A DNA stretch of 64,000 nucleotides from Anaeroplasma bactoclasticum (GTDB lineage Bacteria; Bacillota_I; Bacilli_A; Acholeplasmatales; Anaeroplasmataceae): NCBI RefSeq assembly GCF_003550015.1, contig NZ_QXEV01000010.1:1-64000 (forward strand), given 5' to 3'. The position numbers and the translations under genes were made by a program. The notes beneath the pieces are model-generated. The model had not been told where the DNA came from and searched no databases. It saw only the letters and a list, made by a program, of their open reading frames with translations. Positions 53,060-61,961 of this stretch are shown here, piece by piece (within the stretch, counting starts at the first letter, position 1; every line of letters begins with the position of its first letter).

Positions 53060-54175
53060 ATGATTCTAGGCGTAGATACATCAACATATTTAGAAGAGCT
53101 TGAAGTAGGTAATAAGTTTTATCTTGATGGCAAGGAAATTGACCCACTAGATAGATTTATTCAAAATGGTGTAAATTATATGCGTATCCGCTTATGGCAT
53201 AATCCATACACATTAGATGGTAAGCCATATGGAGCAGGTACTTGTGATTATAATTATTTTATTCGTTTGGCTAAGCTAGCACAGTCTAAGGGCTTTAAAA
53301 TCTTACTTGATATTCATTATTCTGACTTCTGGGTAGATCCTGCTAAGCAGGTTTTACCTAAGGCATGGAAGGATCATTCTTATGAGGAAGTTCTTAAGGA
53401 TGTATATGAATATACAAAAGAAACCCTTTTAAATGCAAAAAAAGACGGTGTAGAGATTTCTTTAATCCAAATTGGTAATGAAATTACAAATGGACTACTT
53501 TGGCCATATGGTAAGCTTTTAGAAAATCCTAATGGTGGCGTAAGATTAGGCTATGATAAGGTTTGTGCATTATTAAAGGAAGGTATTAAAGCTACTAAGG
53601 AAACTACACCAGATTGTAAGATTATTATTCATCTAGAAAGAGTATATGATACAGAGGTTTATGATGAATATTTAACACAATTAGAAAAATATGGAGTAGA
53701 ATATGACATTCTAGGTGCATCCTATTATCCATATTGGCATGGAACATTTGATGATCTATATAGAACATTAAATTTATGCCGTAATAAGTTTAAAAAACAA
53801 GTAATGGTTATGGAACTTGGCTATGCCTTCACCCTAGAGGATTATAAAGAAGGCTGTAATAACCATTTGGTTATTAGAGAAGATACATATTCCTTATATG
53901 GCTTTAAAAAGGAATTTGATTTCACAAAAGAAGGTCAGGCCGCATTTGTTAAGGCATTCTTAAAAAGAGCAGAAGAAGAGAAGCTAGATGGCGTATTCTT
54001 CTGGGAGCCATTATTAATTCCAGGCGAAGGTATAAAATGGGGGACTAAGGAAGCTCAAATTTATAATGCAGGTGCCTTTATTAAAGAAGAAAGAAGTGAT
54101 TGGTGTAACCAATGCTTTGCCGATTATAAGGGAAATTTACTTCCTTCCTTTGATGCATATACATTAAAAAAATAG
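53060..54175 (+). CDS. Cytoplasmic GH53 galactanase
   Basis: 371 aa, no signal peptide, beginning MILGVDTSTYLEELE. GH53 motifs are complete: YMRIRLWHNPY, ILLDIHYSDFWVDPAKQ, acid/base Glu141 in IQIGNEITNG and nucleophile Glu252 in [24 protein letters not shown] is shared with the secreted enzymes. It is about the length of a single catalytic barrel. Most GH53 enzymes are secreted, so this one should shorten imported beta-1,4-galacto-oligosaccharides inside the cell. It is the fourth gene of the galK unit and is followed by a terminator-like hairpin. Confidence 0.92.
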   Translation: MILGVDTSTYLEELEVGNKFYLDGKEIDPLDRFIQNGVNYMRIRLWHNPYTLDGKPYGAGTCDYNYFIRLAKLAQSKGFKILLDIHYSDFWVDPAKQVLPKAWKDHSYEEVLKDVYEYTKETLLNAKKDGVEISLIQIGNEITNGLLWPYGKLLENPNGGVRLGYDKVCALLKEGIKATKETTPDCKIIIHLERVYDTEVYDEYLTQLEKYGVEYDILGASYYPYWHGTFDDLYRTLNLCRNKFKKQVMVMELGYAFTLEDYKEGCNNHLVIREDTYSLYGFKKEFDFTKEGQAAFVKAFLKRAEEEKLDGVFFWEPLLIPGEGIKWGTKEAQIYNAGAFIKEERSDWCNQCFADYKGNLLPSFDAYTLKK

Positions 54176-54186
54176 TATTTCTTATG

Positions 54187-54222
54187 AAAAGTACAAAATG
54201 ATTTTCTTTGTTTTGTGCTTTT
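54187..54222 (+). terminator. Terminator after the cytoplasmic GH53 gene
   Basis: AAAAGTACAAAA pairs with TTTTGTGCTTTT (one G-U pair) across a 12-base loop, then TTCC. Confidence 0.6.
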
Positions 54223-54555
54223 TCCTTTTAAAGATTTTTAAGTAAAAATTTTTAGAGAATCATTATATTATATATAAAATAGGATAAATAAAAGATTTTC
54301 ATTTTTGTTTCATTAGTCAAACTTTTATAAAAATGAAATAATATTGTTATTTTTATGAAAAAGATGCAAAATAATTTTGTTATAAATGTAAAATTTACTT
54401 TACGAAAATGAATAAATGAAACCCTAAATAATGATAGTCTGACTATCAATACAAAAACAAATGTATCGAAAATGTCGTATTTAACATTAAAAAGCAGAAA
54501 ATTTAACGATTTTTTCGAAAAAATGCGAAAAAAATTTCGAAAACCCATTCTAAGA

Positions 54556-54616
54556 TGAAAACGCTATTGACTTGTTTTCCATAAGTGCTATAATGAAAGT
54601 ACTGAAAGCGTGTGCA
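54556..54616. promoter_or_regulatory. Two cre-like sites at the importer promoter
   Basis: TGAAAACGCTATTG (54556-54569) overlaps the -35 box, and TGAAAGCGTGTGCA (54603-54616) lies just downstream of the -10 with 12 of 14 cre matches. Binding of a CcpA-like protein at either would block transcription. Confidence 0.45.
54567..54594 (+). promoter_or_regulatory. Promoter of the ABC importer operon
   Basis: TTGACT (54567-54572), 16 bases, TATAAT (54589-54594). Confidence 0.7.
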
Positions 54617-54630
54617 TATGCGCATACTTT
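54605..54630. promoter_or_regulatory. 26-base dyad downstream of the importer promoter
   Basis: AAAGCGTGTGC ATAT GCGCATACTTT: the arms match at 8 of 11 positions as an inverted repeat. It covers the expected transcription start, as LacI-family operators of sugar genes often do. Confidence 0.5.
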
Positions 54631-54677
54631 ACACAAAACAAAACACTTAAAAATATTTAAAAGGAGAACAAAAAAGT

Positions 54678-56399
54678 ATGAAGAAATTTTTAAGTACTAT
54701 CGCTATCGCTGGTGTTGCTACATTAGCTTTAGCATCTTGCGGTGGAACTACTGACACTGCAACTAAGACAGATGGTGGTGAAACTACAACTACTACATCT
54801 GTTAAGCCATCTGGATCTGGCCAGGGAACAACAACTACAACTGAGGCTCCAGTTGAAAAAATCGATCCAACAACTTATGATTGGGACAACATTCAGGATA
54901 GAGAAATCCATGTATGGTGTTCTGAAAAGGCTGGCGTTGCTGACTTATTCGAATCTCAGATTAACGCTTATCTTGAATCTATCGGAGCAGAAGACTTCGA
55001 TGTTACAGTTGAAGGCGTTGGTGAAGGTGATGCAGCTTCTAACGTATTAAAGGACTTTACTGCTGCAGCAGATATTTACTGCTTTGCTCAGGACCAGTTA
55101 GCTCGTTTAGTATCTACAAACTCAATTGTACCTGTATCTAAGAAGGTAACTCAGACATTAGCTACTGAAGTTGATGATTTCTCTGTAAAGGCTGCAACAG
55201 TTGGTAACACAATGTATGCATATCCTATTACTTCTGACAACGGTTATATTATGTTCTATAACAAGACTGATATGGCAGGCGTTGATATGACTGACTATGA
55301 AGCAATTATTGCTAAGTGTGAAGAAAAGGGAACTAAATTCTCTTGGGATTTAAAGAATATTTGGTTCTCTGCTGGTTTCTTCTTCGGCGCTGGTTGCGTT
55401 TCTGAATGGGAAACAGATGACTATGGTGAGTTCATCCATATGGAAGATAACTTTGCTGAAAAGGGTCTTGATTCTATTAAGGCTATGTATAAGTTATTAA
55501 GCTCTTCAGCATATGTTAATTCATCTTCTGGTGCTGACTTCAGTGCAGCAAATAGATCTTCTGTAGTTATTACAGGTTCTTGGGATATTACTACTGCTAA
55601 GGGTGCATTAGGTGATGACTATGCAGCTACAGTATTACCTAAGTTCCATAACGAAGCTGGTGAAGCTACTCAGATTTATGAATTCTCTGGTTGTAAGCTA
55701 ATGGGTGTTAAGCCTCAGGTTGAAGAAGACAGAGTATTATTATTACAGTTCATTGCTAACCATTTAGCTGGTGAAGAGTGCTCTACAGCAAGATTCAATC
55801 AGTTATCTTGGGGTCCATCTAACTTAGCATCTCAGAAAAATTCTGATGTTTCTTCTGAACCTGCTTTACAGGCATTATATACTCAGCGTGATAACTACTC
55901 TGTTGCTCAGGGTAACATCTATGGTTCTTGGTGGACATTAGGTAACAATATTGCTACTGAAGCTGCTGAAACTGATGGTTCTGATGAAGCATTACAGGCT
56001 GTATTAGACAATTATGAAACTAAGTTAAAAGAAGCATTCCAATTACGTGGATGTAGCTTAGTTGGTGACTGGAATGGTTGGGGTAATGCAAATCCAGATA
56101 ATGTTATGACTTATAGTGCTGCAGATGGTACTTATACAATGACATTCACTATTCCTGATACATTAGCTGGTGATGATGATGAAGGTAACCCTAAGAATAG
56201 AGGTGGCCGTATTGTTAAGGCTGGTACTTGGGAGACAATTGCTAACGTTGAAAACGTTGATGAAGCATCTCAGGCATTAGTTGATATGGAAAAGTCTATG
56301 GCTAATGGTGATAAGAACATTTACTTCTTAGAAGTAGGTACTTATACATTAGTTTATGATGAAGTAGCTCAGACTATTCACATTACTAAGGCAGAATAA
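54678..56399 (+). CDS. Sugar ABC transporter substrate-binding lipoprotein with extra C-terminal domain
   Basis: 573 aa. Signal peptide and lipobox LASC (Cys21) anchor it outside the membrane; a Thr/Ser-rich linker (about 23-57) follows. The periplasmic-binding fold spans about 65-455, with HVWCSEKAGVADLFE, AYPITSDNGYIMFYNK and TGSWDITTAKGALG typical of MalE/GanS-like proteins. A separate C-terminal domain (about 457-573) has CSLVGDWNGWGNANPDN and ends GTYTLVYDEVAQTIHIT, like a starch-binding or SusE/F-type beta sandwich. This fusion is unusual for an ABC binding protein. It lies upstream of permeases and an ATPase in a galactan locus, so beta-1,4-galacto-oligosaccharides are the likely ligand; maltodextrins cannot be ruled out. 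Confidence 0.85.
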   Translation: MKKFLSTIAIAGVATLALASCGGTTDTATKTDGGETTTTTSVKPSGSGQGTTTTTEAPVEKIDPTTYDWDNIQDREIHVWCSEKAGVADLFESQINAYLESIGAEDFDVTVEGVGEGDAASNVLKDFTAAADIYCFAQDQLARLVSTNSIVPVSKKVTQTLATEVDDFSVKAATVGNTMYAYPITSDNGYIMFYNKTDMAGVDMTDYEAIIAKCEEKGTKFSWDLKNIWFSAGFFFGAGCVSEWETDDYGEFIHMEDNFAEKGLDSIKAMYKLLSSSAYVNSSSGADFSAANRSSVVITGSWDITTAKGALGDDYAATVLPKFHNEAGEATQIYEFSGCKLMGVKPQVEEDRVLLLQFIANHLAGEECSTARFNQLSWGPSNLASQKNSDVSSEPALQALYTQRDNYSVAQGNIYGSWWTLGNNIATEAAETDGSDEALQAVLDNYETKLKEAFQLRGCSLVGDWNGWGNANPDNVMTYSAADGTYTMTFTIPDTLAGDDDEGNPKNRGGRIVKAGTWETIANVENVDEASQALVDMEKSMANGDKNIYFLEVGTYTLVYDEVAQTIHITKAE

Positions 56400-56421
56400 T
56401 TTAATCATTTAGATTAAAGAG

Positions 56422-56460
56422 GCAGGTTGTGGTCGTCTATGACCTCAACCTGCTATTTTT
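56422..56460 (+). terminator. Intra-operon terminator after the binding protein gene
   Basis: GCAGGTTG-GGTC paired with GACC-CAACCTGC then TATTTTT. A strong hairpin here would give more binding protein than permease, common in sugar ABC operons. Confidence 0.8.
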
Positions 56461-56486
56461 AATAAAAGAAGAAGGAGGGGGCATAT

Positions 56487-58043
56487 ATGACCCGATATAC
56501 AGATCTAGAATATTTAAAATTAAGTAGATTTGGTAAGATTTCGTATAAGTTTTTACTATTCCTTTATGCGATTCCAGTTTGGTTCAAAAACTTAGGTATA
56601 ACTATCTGGAAAGGAACAAAATCATTCTTCTTAAAGATAGGCGCTGAATTTAAAGAAATTGGACAGACATTCGTACATGGTGATTGGAAGACTAAGGTTT
56701 CTTTTTTCATCTTTGGCTTTGGTAGCTTTGCACGTAAACAGTATATTCGTGGAGTTCTATTCTTAGCTATGGAGCTTGTTTTTATTTGGTATATGATTGT
56801 TAATGGTGGCAACTGGCTATCTCAATTAGGTTCACTTGGTGATGTGCCAAGACATGTAAAACCTGGAACAGGAACATATGATCCTAATTATGATAACTCA
56901 TTTAATATTTTATTATATGATGTGTTAACTATTGCATGGGCATTTGCTTTCATTTGGACTTGGAGATTAAATATTAAGCAGAATAAGATTGCTGAAGATA
57001 TTCTTAAGTCTGGTAGAAGATTAAGAACTTCTAAAGAAGATATGCGTTCTTTATTAGATGATCAATTCCATAAGACAATGTTAGCATTACCTTTAGTTGG
57101 TATTATGATATTTACTGTTTTACCAATTGTTTTCATGATATTAATTGCATTTACAAATTATGGTACAGGCCATGATCCTGCAAATGGTCAGCTATTTGAC
57201 TGGGTTGGATGGGACAACTTTGGCCAGTTATTCACTTGGAGTAATGGTACAACTGGTACATTTAGTGCAACATTTGGTCAAATTCTTGGTTGGACATTAA
57301 TTTGGGCATTCTTTGCAACATTCCTAAACTATATTATGGGTGTATTCGTTGCACTTATGATTAATAGAAAGGGTATTAAGTTTAAGAAATTATGGAGAGG
57401 TATCCTAGTTATGACTATTGCCATTCCTCAGTTTATCTCTTTACTATATGTATCCAAGATTTTCGGTAATAATGCATATGTAATTAAGGCATTACAAGAT
57501 ATGCACATTGTTGGAGATAAGTTCTCATTCTGGGATGATAAGGTTTTATCAAGAGTAATGGTAATCATTATTAACCTTTGGGTTGGTATTCCATACTTAA
57601 TGTTAATTGTTACTGGTGTATTAATGAATGTACCTGCAGATTTATATGAATCTGCAAAGATTGATGGTGCAAGTGGAGTAAAGCAGTTTACAAAGATTAC
57701 TTTACCATATTTATTATTCGTAACTGGTCCTTATCTATTAACATCATTTACAGGTAATATTAATAACTTCAACGTTATTTATCTATTAACTGGTGGTGGA
57801 CCAAAGAATACTAATTTCGATGTAACTATTCAGGTTACTGAGGCACAAAAATGTGTAATTGGTGCTGGTGATACAGACCTATTAATTACTTGGTTGTATA
57901 ATATTACAACAGGTGCATCTGATGGTAAGCTATATAATTTAGCAGCCGTTATCTCAATTATGATTTTCATTGTTGTATCTGTGATTTCATTAATTGTTTA
58001 TAACTTATTACCATCAAATAGAAGCGAGGAGGATTACTCATAA
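56487..58043 (+). CDS. Sugar ABC transporter permease (MalF/GanP-like)
   Basis: 518 aa with GGAGGGGG before the ATG. About eight transmembrane helices. The N-terminal 190 residues form an extension with two or three helices, as in MalF-type proteins. The coupling (EAA) loop is ESAKIDGASGVKQFTKITLP in the usual position. GIPYLMLIVTG and FNVIYLLTGGGP are family hallmarks. It forms the channel with the next permease. Its stop overlaps the next start (TAATG). Confidence 0.9.
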   Translation: MTRYTDLEYLKLSRFGKISYKFLLFLYAIPVWFKNLGITIWKGTKSFFLKIGAEFKEIGQTFVHGDWKTKVSFFIFGFGSFARKQYIRGVLFLAMELVFIWYMIVNGGNWLSQLGSLGDVPRHVKPGTGTYDPNYDNSFNILLYDVLTIAWAFAFIWTWRLNIKQNKIAEDILKSGRRLRTSKEDMRSLLDDQFHKTMLALPLVGIMIFTVLPIVFMILIAFTNYGTGHDPANGQLFDWVGWDNFGQLFTWSNGTTGTFSATFGQILGWTLIWAFFATFLNYIMGVFVALMINRKGIKFKKLWRGILVMTIAIPQFISLLYVSKIFGNNAYVIKALQDMHIVGDKFSFWDDKVLSRVMVIIINLWVGIPYLMLIVTGVLMNVPADLYESAKIDGASGVKQFTKITLPYLLFVTGPYLLTSFTGNINNFNVIYLLTGGGPKNTNFDVTIQVTEAQKCVIGAGDTDLLITWLYNITTGASDGKLYNLAAVISIMIFIVVSVISLIVYNLLPSNRSEEDYS

Positions 58044-58957
58044 TGGCAACAAATATAAAAGCAAAGCCTCAAGAACAAAAACTCCACATGAAAATGTCAA
58101 CCAAGAATAGAATAATTAATATTGTATTATATACAGTACTAGTACTTATGTCTATTATTTGGTTATTCCCATTTGTTGGTATTGTATTAGAATCATTCCG
58201 TACAGAATCTACATGGCCAGTAGGTTATATTTGGCCAGAAAGTTGGGGATTCAAAAACTATGCAGCGTTATTTGAAAATAACATTAAAAGCGGTAAATTC
58301 GTAGGATTTGGTAGATGGTATGTTAATACATTAATCATTGCTGTTTTCACTGCCGTATTACAAACTTTATTCGTATTGATGATGGCTTATACATTATCTC
58401 GTCTTCGTTTCAAGGGACGTAAATCATTAATGAGATTTATGCTTATTTTAGGTATGTTCCCTGGTTTCGTTTCTATGATTGTTACTTATACAATCTTGGA
58501 TGGATGGGGATTGACCTTGAATAACGCAATGTGGGGTTTGATTTTAGTTTACTTCGCATCATCTGGTATGGGTTATTATGTATCGAAAGGTTTCTTTGAT
58601 ACAATACCAAAGTCACTAGATGAAGCTGCACGTGTTGATGGTGCTACACGTTTCCAGGTATTCTATAAGATTATTTTACCTCTTTCTAAGCCAATTGTTA
58701 TTTATACAGTATTAACAGCTTTCATGGGCCCTTGGGGAGACTTCATTTTTGCAAGTTATGTATCTAATTATAGAACTCAAGGTATGACTGTTGCTCCAGG
58801 TTTACAAAATTATATTAAAACACCTGGTGGTTTAAATGATAGATACACACAGTTCTGTGCTGGTGGTGTATTAGTTGCAATTCCAGTTACAATTTTATTC
58901 ATGTGTCTACAAAGATACTATGTTGAAGGTGTAACCGGTGGTGCTGTCAAAGGATAG
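58043..58957 (+). CDS. Sugar ABC transporter permease (MalG/GanQ-like)
   Basis: 304 aa, overlapping the upstream permease gene by one base. Six helices are visible. The EAA loop is DEAARVDGATRFQVFYKIIL. FVGIVLESFRTESTWP and the C-terminal RYYVEGVTGGAVKG fit the MalG type. It is the second half of the importer channel. Confidence 0.92.
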   Translation: MATNIKAKPQEQKLHMKMSTKNRIINIVLYTVLVLMSIIWLFPFVGIVLESFRTESTWPVGYIWPESWGFKNYAALFENNIKSGKFVGFGRWYVNTLIIAVFTAVLQTLFVLMMAYTLSRLRFKGRKSLMRFMLILGMFPGFVSMIVTYTILDGWGLTLNNAMWGLILVYFASSGMGYYVSKGFFDTIPKSLDEAARVDGATRFQVFYKIILPLSKPIVIYTVLTAFMGPWGDFIFASYVSNYRTQGMTVAPGLQNYIKTPGGLNDRYTQFCAGGVLVAIPVTILFMCLQRYYVEGVTGGAVKG

Positions 58958-58968
58958 GAGAATATATT

Positions 58969-60114
58969 ATGGCAAGTGTTAGATTAAAAAACGTAAAGAA
59001 AATTTATGATAATAAAGTCGTTGCAGTTCATGATTTTAATCTTGATATTGCAGATAAAGAGTTTATTGTATTCGTTGGACCTTCCGGATGTGGTAAGTCC
59101 ACAACACTTCGTATGATTGCCGGTCTAGAAGAGATTTCTGAAGGTAAGGTTGAAATTGACGGAGTAGTAGTAAATGATTTACAGCCTAAGGACCGTGGTG
59201 TTGCAATGGTTTTCCAGAACTACGCACTTTACCCACACTTAACTGTATATGAAAACATGGCATTCTCTTTAAGATTACAGAAGATGTCAAATGATGAAAT
59301 TTATAAGAGAGTTACAGCTGCAGCTGAAACTTTAGGTATTCTTGAGTACTTATTAAGAAAGCCTCGTGCTCTATCCGGTGGTCAGCGTCAGAGAGTTGCA
59401 ATCGGTCGTGCAATGGTTCGTGATTCTAAGGTATTCCTAATGGACGAGCCACTTTCTAACTTGGATGCAAAGTTACGTAACCAAATGAGAGCCGAGATTA
59501 TCTTATTACGTAAGAAAATCGATACTACATTCATCTATGTAACACATGACCAGACAGAGGCCATGACTTTAGGTGACCGTATCGTTATTATGAAGGATGG
59601 TTTCATCCAGCAGGTAGGTACTCCAACTGAAGTATTTGATGATCCAGATAACTTATTCGTTGCTGAATTCATCGGTGCTCCAAAGATGAATATCTTCAAT
59701 GCAAAATTAATTCGTTCAAATGAGGGATATTTTGTACGTCCATTTAACGCTACAATCCCTGTTGATGGTCATAAGGGTGATCGTTTAGCTGAGCTTAACA
59801 TTAAGCCTCAGGAATTAATCTTAGGTGTTCGTCCTGAACATATCGTCTTAGCAGAAGAGGGTGCTCCTGAAGCATTCCCTGTAACAATTGAGGTTAACGA
59901 AATGATGGGTTCTGAGTTACACCTTCATGTTTACACAGATGATGAGACAAGATTAATTGTACGTGTTCCAACTATGACCCTTACTCCAGAAATGAGAGCT
60001 TCTATGGTTTATGGAGCAAGAATGTGGGTTACATTCAATGCTAATGTTATGCATTTCTTCGATGATGAAACTAAGCATAACCTTGAAAAGCCAGAGTCTT
60101 ATAACGGATTCTAA
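58969..60114 (+). CDS. msmX: Sugar ABC transporter ATPase (MsmX/UgpC-like)
   Basis: 381 aa, 11 bases after the permease gene. The nucleotide-binding domain has Walker A GPSGCGKST (about 38-46), Q-loop FQNYALYPHL, signature LSGGQRQRVAIGRAM and Walker B VFLMDEPLSNLD. The C-terminal third is the MalK/UgpC regulatory (OB/TOBE) domain. It powers uptake. MsmX-type ATPases often serve several sugar importers; here it is encoded with one complete system. Confidence 0.94.
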   Translation: MASVRLKNVKKIYDNKVVAVHDFNLDIADKEFIVFVGPSGCGKSTTLRMIAGLEEISEGKVEIDGVVVNDLQPKDRGVAMVFQNYALYPHLTVYENMAFSLRLQKMSNDEIYKRVTAAAETLGILEYLLRKPRALSGGQRQRVAIGRAMVRDSKVFLMDEPLSNLDAKLRNQMRAEIILLRKKIDTTFIYVTHDQTEAMTLGDRIVIMKDGFIQQVGTPTEVFDDPDNLFVAEFIGAPKMNIFNAKLIRSNEGYFVRPFNATIPVDGHKGDRLAELNIKPQELILGVRPEHIVLAEEGAPEAFPVTIEVNEMMGSELHLHVYTDDETRLIVRVPTMTLTPEMRASMVYGARMWVTFNANVMHFFDDETKHNLEKPESYNGF

Positions 60115-60158
60115 TTAAACTAATCCCTAAAGTATACTTTAAATATTTTAAGTGATGG

Positions 60159-60196
60159 GGAACCCCTGTTTTCATACACAGGGGTTCCTTTTAATT
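60159..60196 (+). terminator. Terminator of the importer operon
   Basis: GGAACCCCTG / CAGGGGTTCC, a 10-bp GC-rich stem, then TTTTAATTTT. Confidence 0.92.
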
Positions 60197-60245
60197 TTGC
60201 CTAAATTTTGTGTTTTGTTTGTTTAATCAATAATATAATCAAAGT

Positions 60246-60277
60246 AAAAAAGAACTGAAAAAAATCAGTTCTTTTTG
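60246..60277. terminator. Bidirectional terminator, mainly for the amylase gene
   Basis: AAAAGAACTGA AAAAAA TCAGTTCTTTT with a T run in both directions, between convergent genes. Confidence 0.85.
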
Positions 60278-60293
60278 CACTTAAATATAATGT

Positions 60294-61868
60294 TTATTTT
60301 AATAATATAGAAGTATATGCACCAATAGTTAGTGTTTCATTATTTATAGAGGCACTATTTACGCCAATAGAATCCAAAATTTCCAAATTATTTCCTAAAG
60401 ATGATAAATTAATAGATAATTCTATATTTTTATTATTATGAATTAGGAAATAAGTTTGGTTTTCATATTCAACCCTAAATCCACCAATCGTAGCACCAGG
60501 AATAGATAAAGATGCATATGTTCCTTTCGCAATTAATGGATATTTGTTCCTTAAAGCAATAAGCTTTTTATAATAATTTAATGTAGAAGATTCATTTTCT
60601 AATTGTTCAGCTACTGTACCATTTTGTTTTTTGCCACTTGAATACCATGTTGAACCTGTAGGATCTTTAATAGTATCACCATCACCCCAAAGCATTGCAA
60701 GTCTACGGTTTGCATCGGTTAGTTCTGACCCCCTTGATCCCATCATTCTAATTTCTTCACCATAATATACAAATGGGGAACCAGGAGTAAGAAGATATAA
60801 ATTGGCTGCCATTTTGTATTGATTTTCATCAATTAACCAGTTTGCAACACGATTGGTATCGTGATTTGATTGGAAGGAAATCAATCTTCCATCTGAATTA
60901 ATAGTTTTTAAATTTTGATTGAAAGAAGATACATAAGTAGTATATTTAGATATTGCTTGTCCTCTTGCTGCAAGTCCAATATATCCTTCGGATTGAGCCA
61001 TTTGGAAATTAAAGCAGTTAATGTATGGAGCATATTTTTCAATAGAACCATCCTCATTCCATACTTCCGCAACTGTATAAATGTTTTCTTTATAGGATTT
61101 TAATTCTTTAATATATTCATCCCAAAACTGTGCAGATTTTTTATCATCTCCATAATAGATATATTTTGCAGCATCAAATCTAAATCCATCAACACCTAAA
61201 TCTAACCAGTATTTAGCTACATTAAGAAGTTCATCTTTAACACTAGCGTTATCAAGATTTAATTCAGGCATGGATGAATCAAAATTACATTCATAATAAT
61301 GAGAGGCATTGGTAATCTTTTTCCATGCTCTTGAAGTATCAGAAGTATCATTACTCCAAGTATACCAATCATACCATTTGCTTTCAGTATCATTATTTTG
61401 ATGTGCCTTTACAAAGTTTTTAAACCATTCTGAATTTGTTGCAGTATGATTTATTGCTAAATCTAGAATTAATTTAATGTTTCTTTTATGGCATTCATTA
61501 ACTAGGTTAGTTAAGTCATCTTTTGTACCCAATGTTTTATCAATTGTATAATAATCTGTTGCATCATATTTATGATAACTTGGGGATTGGAATATTGGTG
61601 TTAACCATATTCCTTGAATGCCTAGACTTGAACCATTCGTTTGATTGCCATCATTTAAGTAATCCAAGCGATTACATATTCCTTTTAAATCTCCAATTCC
61701 ATCTCCATTTGAATCAGAAAAGGAAGAAGTAAATATTTCATAAAAGACGCGATCATTATCACTTTCGATAAATTTGTTTTCTTCATTATTATTGTTACAA
61801 GATGTTACACTCAAAGAAAAAATACTTAAGGAAAGTCCTAATAGTATGCTTTTATATATTTTTTTCAT
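60294..61868 (-). CDS. Lipoprotein GH13 alpha-amylase-type glycosidase
   Basis: 524 aa, minus strand. The ATG at 61868 is chosen because GGAGG (complement of 61875-61879) precedes it and it begins MKKIYKSILLGLSLSIFS, a lipoprotein signal peptide with lipobox VTSC. The GH13 regions are complete: I LILDLAINHTA, II GFRFDAAKY (nucleophile Asp), III VAEVWNE (acid/base Glu), IV SNHDTNR. EIFTSSFSDSNGDGIGDLKGI is the common calcium/GH13 entry motif. It hydrolyses alpha-1,4-glucan or maltodextrin at the cell surface. It is downstream of a GH53 gene on the same strand, with an attenuator-like hairpin between. Confidence 0.92.
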   Translation of the reverse strand: MKKIYKSILLGLSLSIFSLSVTSCNNNNEENKFIESDNDRVFYEIFTSSFSDSNGDGIGDLKGICNRLDYLNDGNQTNGSSLGIQGIWLTPIFQSPSYHKYDATDYYTIDKTLGTKDDLTNLVNECHKRNIKLILDLAINHTATNSEWFKNFVKAHQNNDTESKWYDWYTWSNDTSDTSRAWKKITNASHYYECNFDSSMPELNLDNASVKDELLNVAKYWLDLGVDGFRFDAAKYIYYGDDKKSAQFWDEYIKELKSYKENIYTVAEVWNEDGSIEKYAPYINCFNFQMAQSEGYIGLAARGQAISKYTTYVSSFNQNLKTINSDGRLISFQSNHDTNRVANWLIDENQYKMAANLYLLTPGSPFVYYGEEIRMMGSRGSELTDANRRLAMLWGDGDTIKDPTGSTWYSSGKKQNGTVAEQLENESSTLNYYKKLIALRNKYPLIAKGTYASLSIPGATIGGFRVEYENQTYFLIHNNKNIELSINLSSLGNNLEILDSIGVNSASINNETLTIGAYTSILLK

Positions 61869-61893
61869 AGGCGACCTCCAAAATAAAAATAAT

Positions 61894-61919
61894 AACCGCA
61901 AGGTTAACACCTTACGGTT
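61894..61919 (-). terminator. Hairpin between the minus-strand GH53 and amylase genes
   Basis: On the minus strand AACCGTAAGGT GTTA ACCTTGCGGTT is followed by ATTATTTTTATTTT. The stem matches at 10 of 11 positions. It can end GH53 transcripts and, since the amylase ribosome site is just after the T run, can also set amylase read-through. Confidence 0.75.
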
Positions 61920-61961
61920 ACATTTTAACATAGTATAGTTTTATTTAAAACAATTTTTATT

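Larger units (their letters stand above)
54176..54677. other. Long AT-rich control region before the ABC importer operon
   Basis: About 500 bases with no credible gene. It holds a terminator-like hairpin (54187-54222), a short palindrome TGATAGTC-T-GACTATCA (54432-54448), the palindrome TTTTTTCGAAAAAA (54510-54523), TTTCGAAA (54535-54542), two cre-like sites, a strong promoter and a 26-base dyad after it. Confidence 0.6.
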
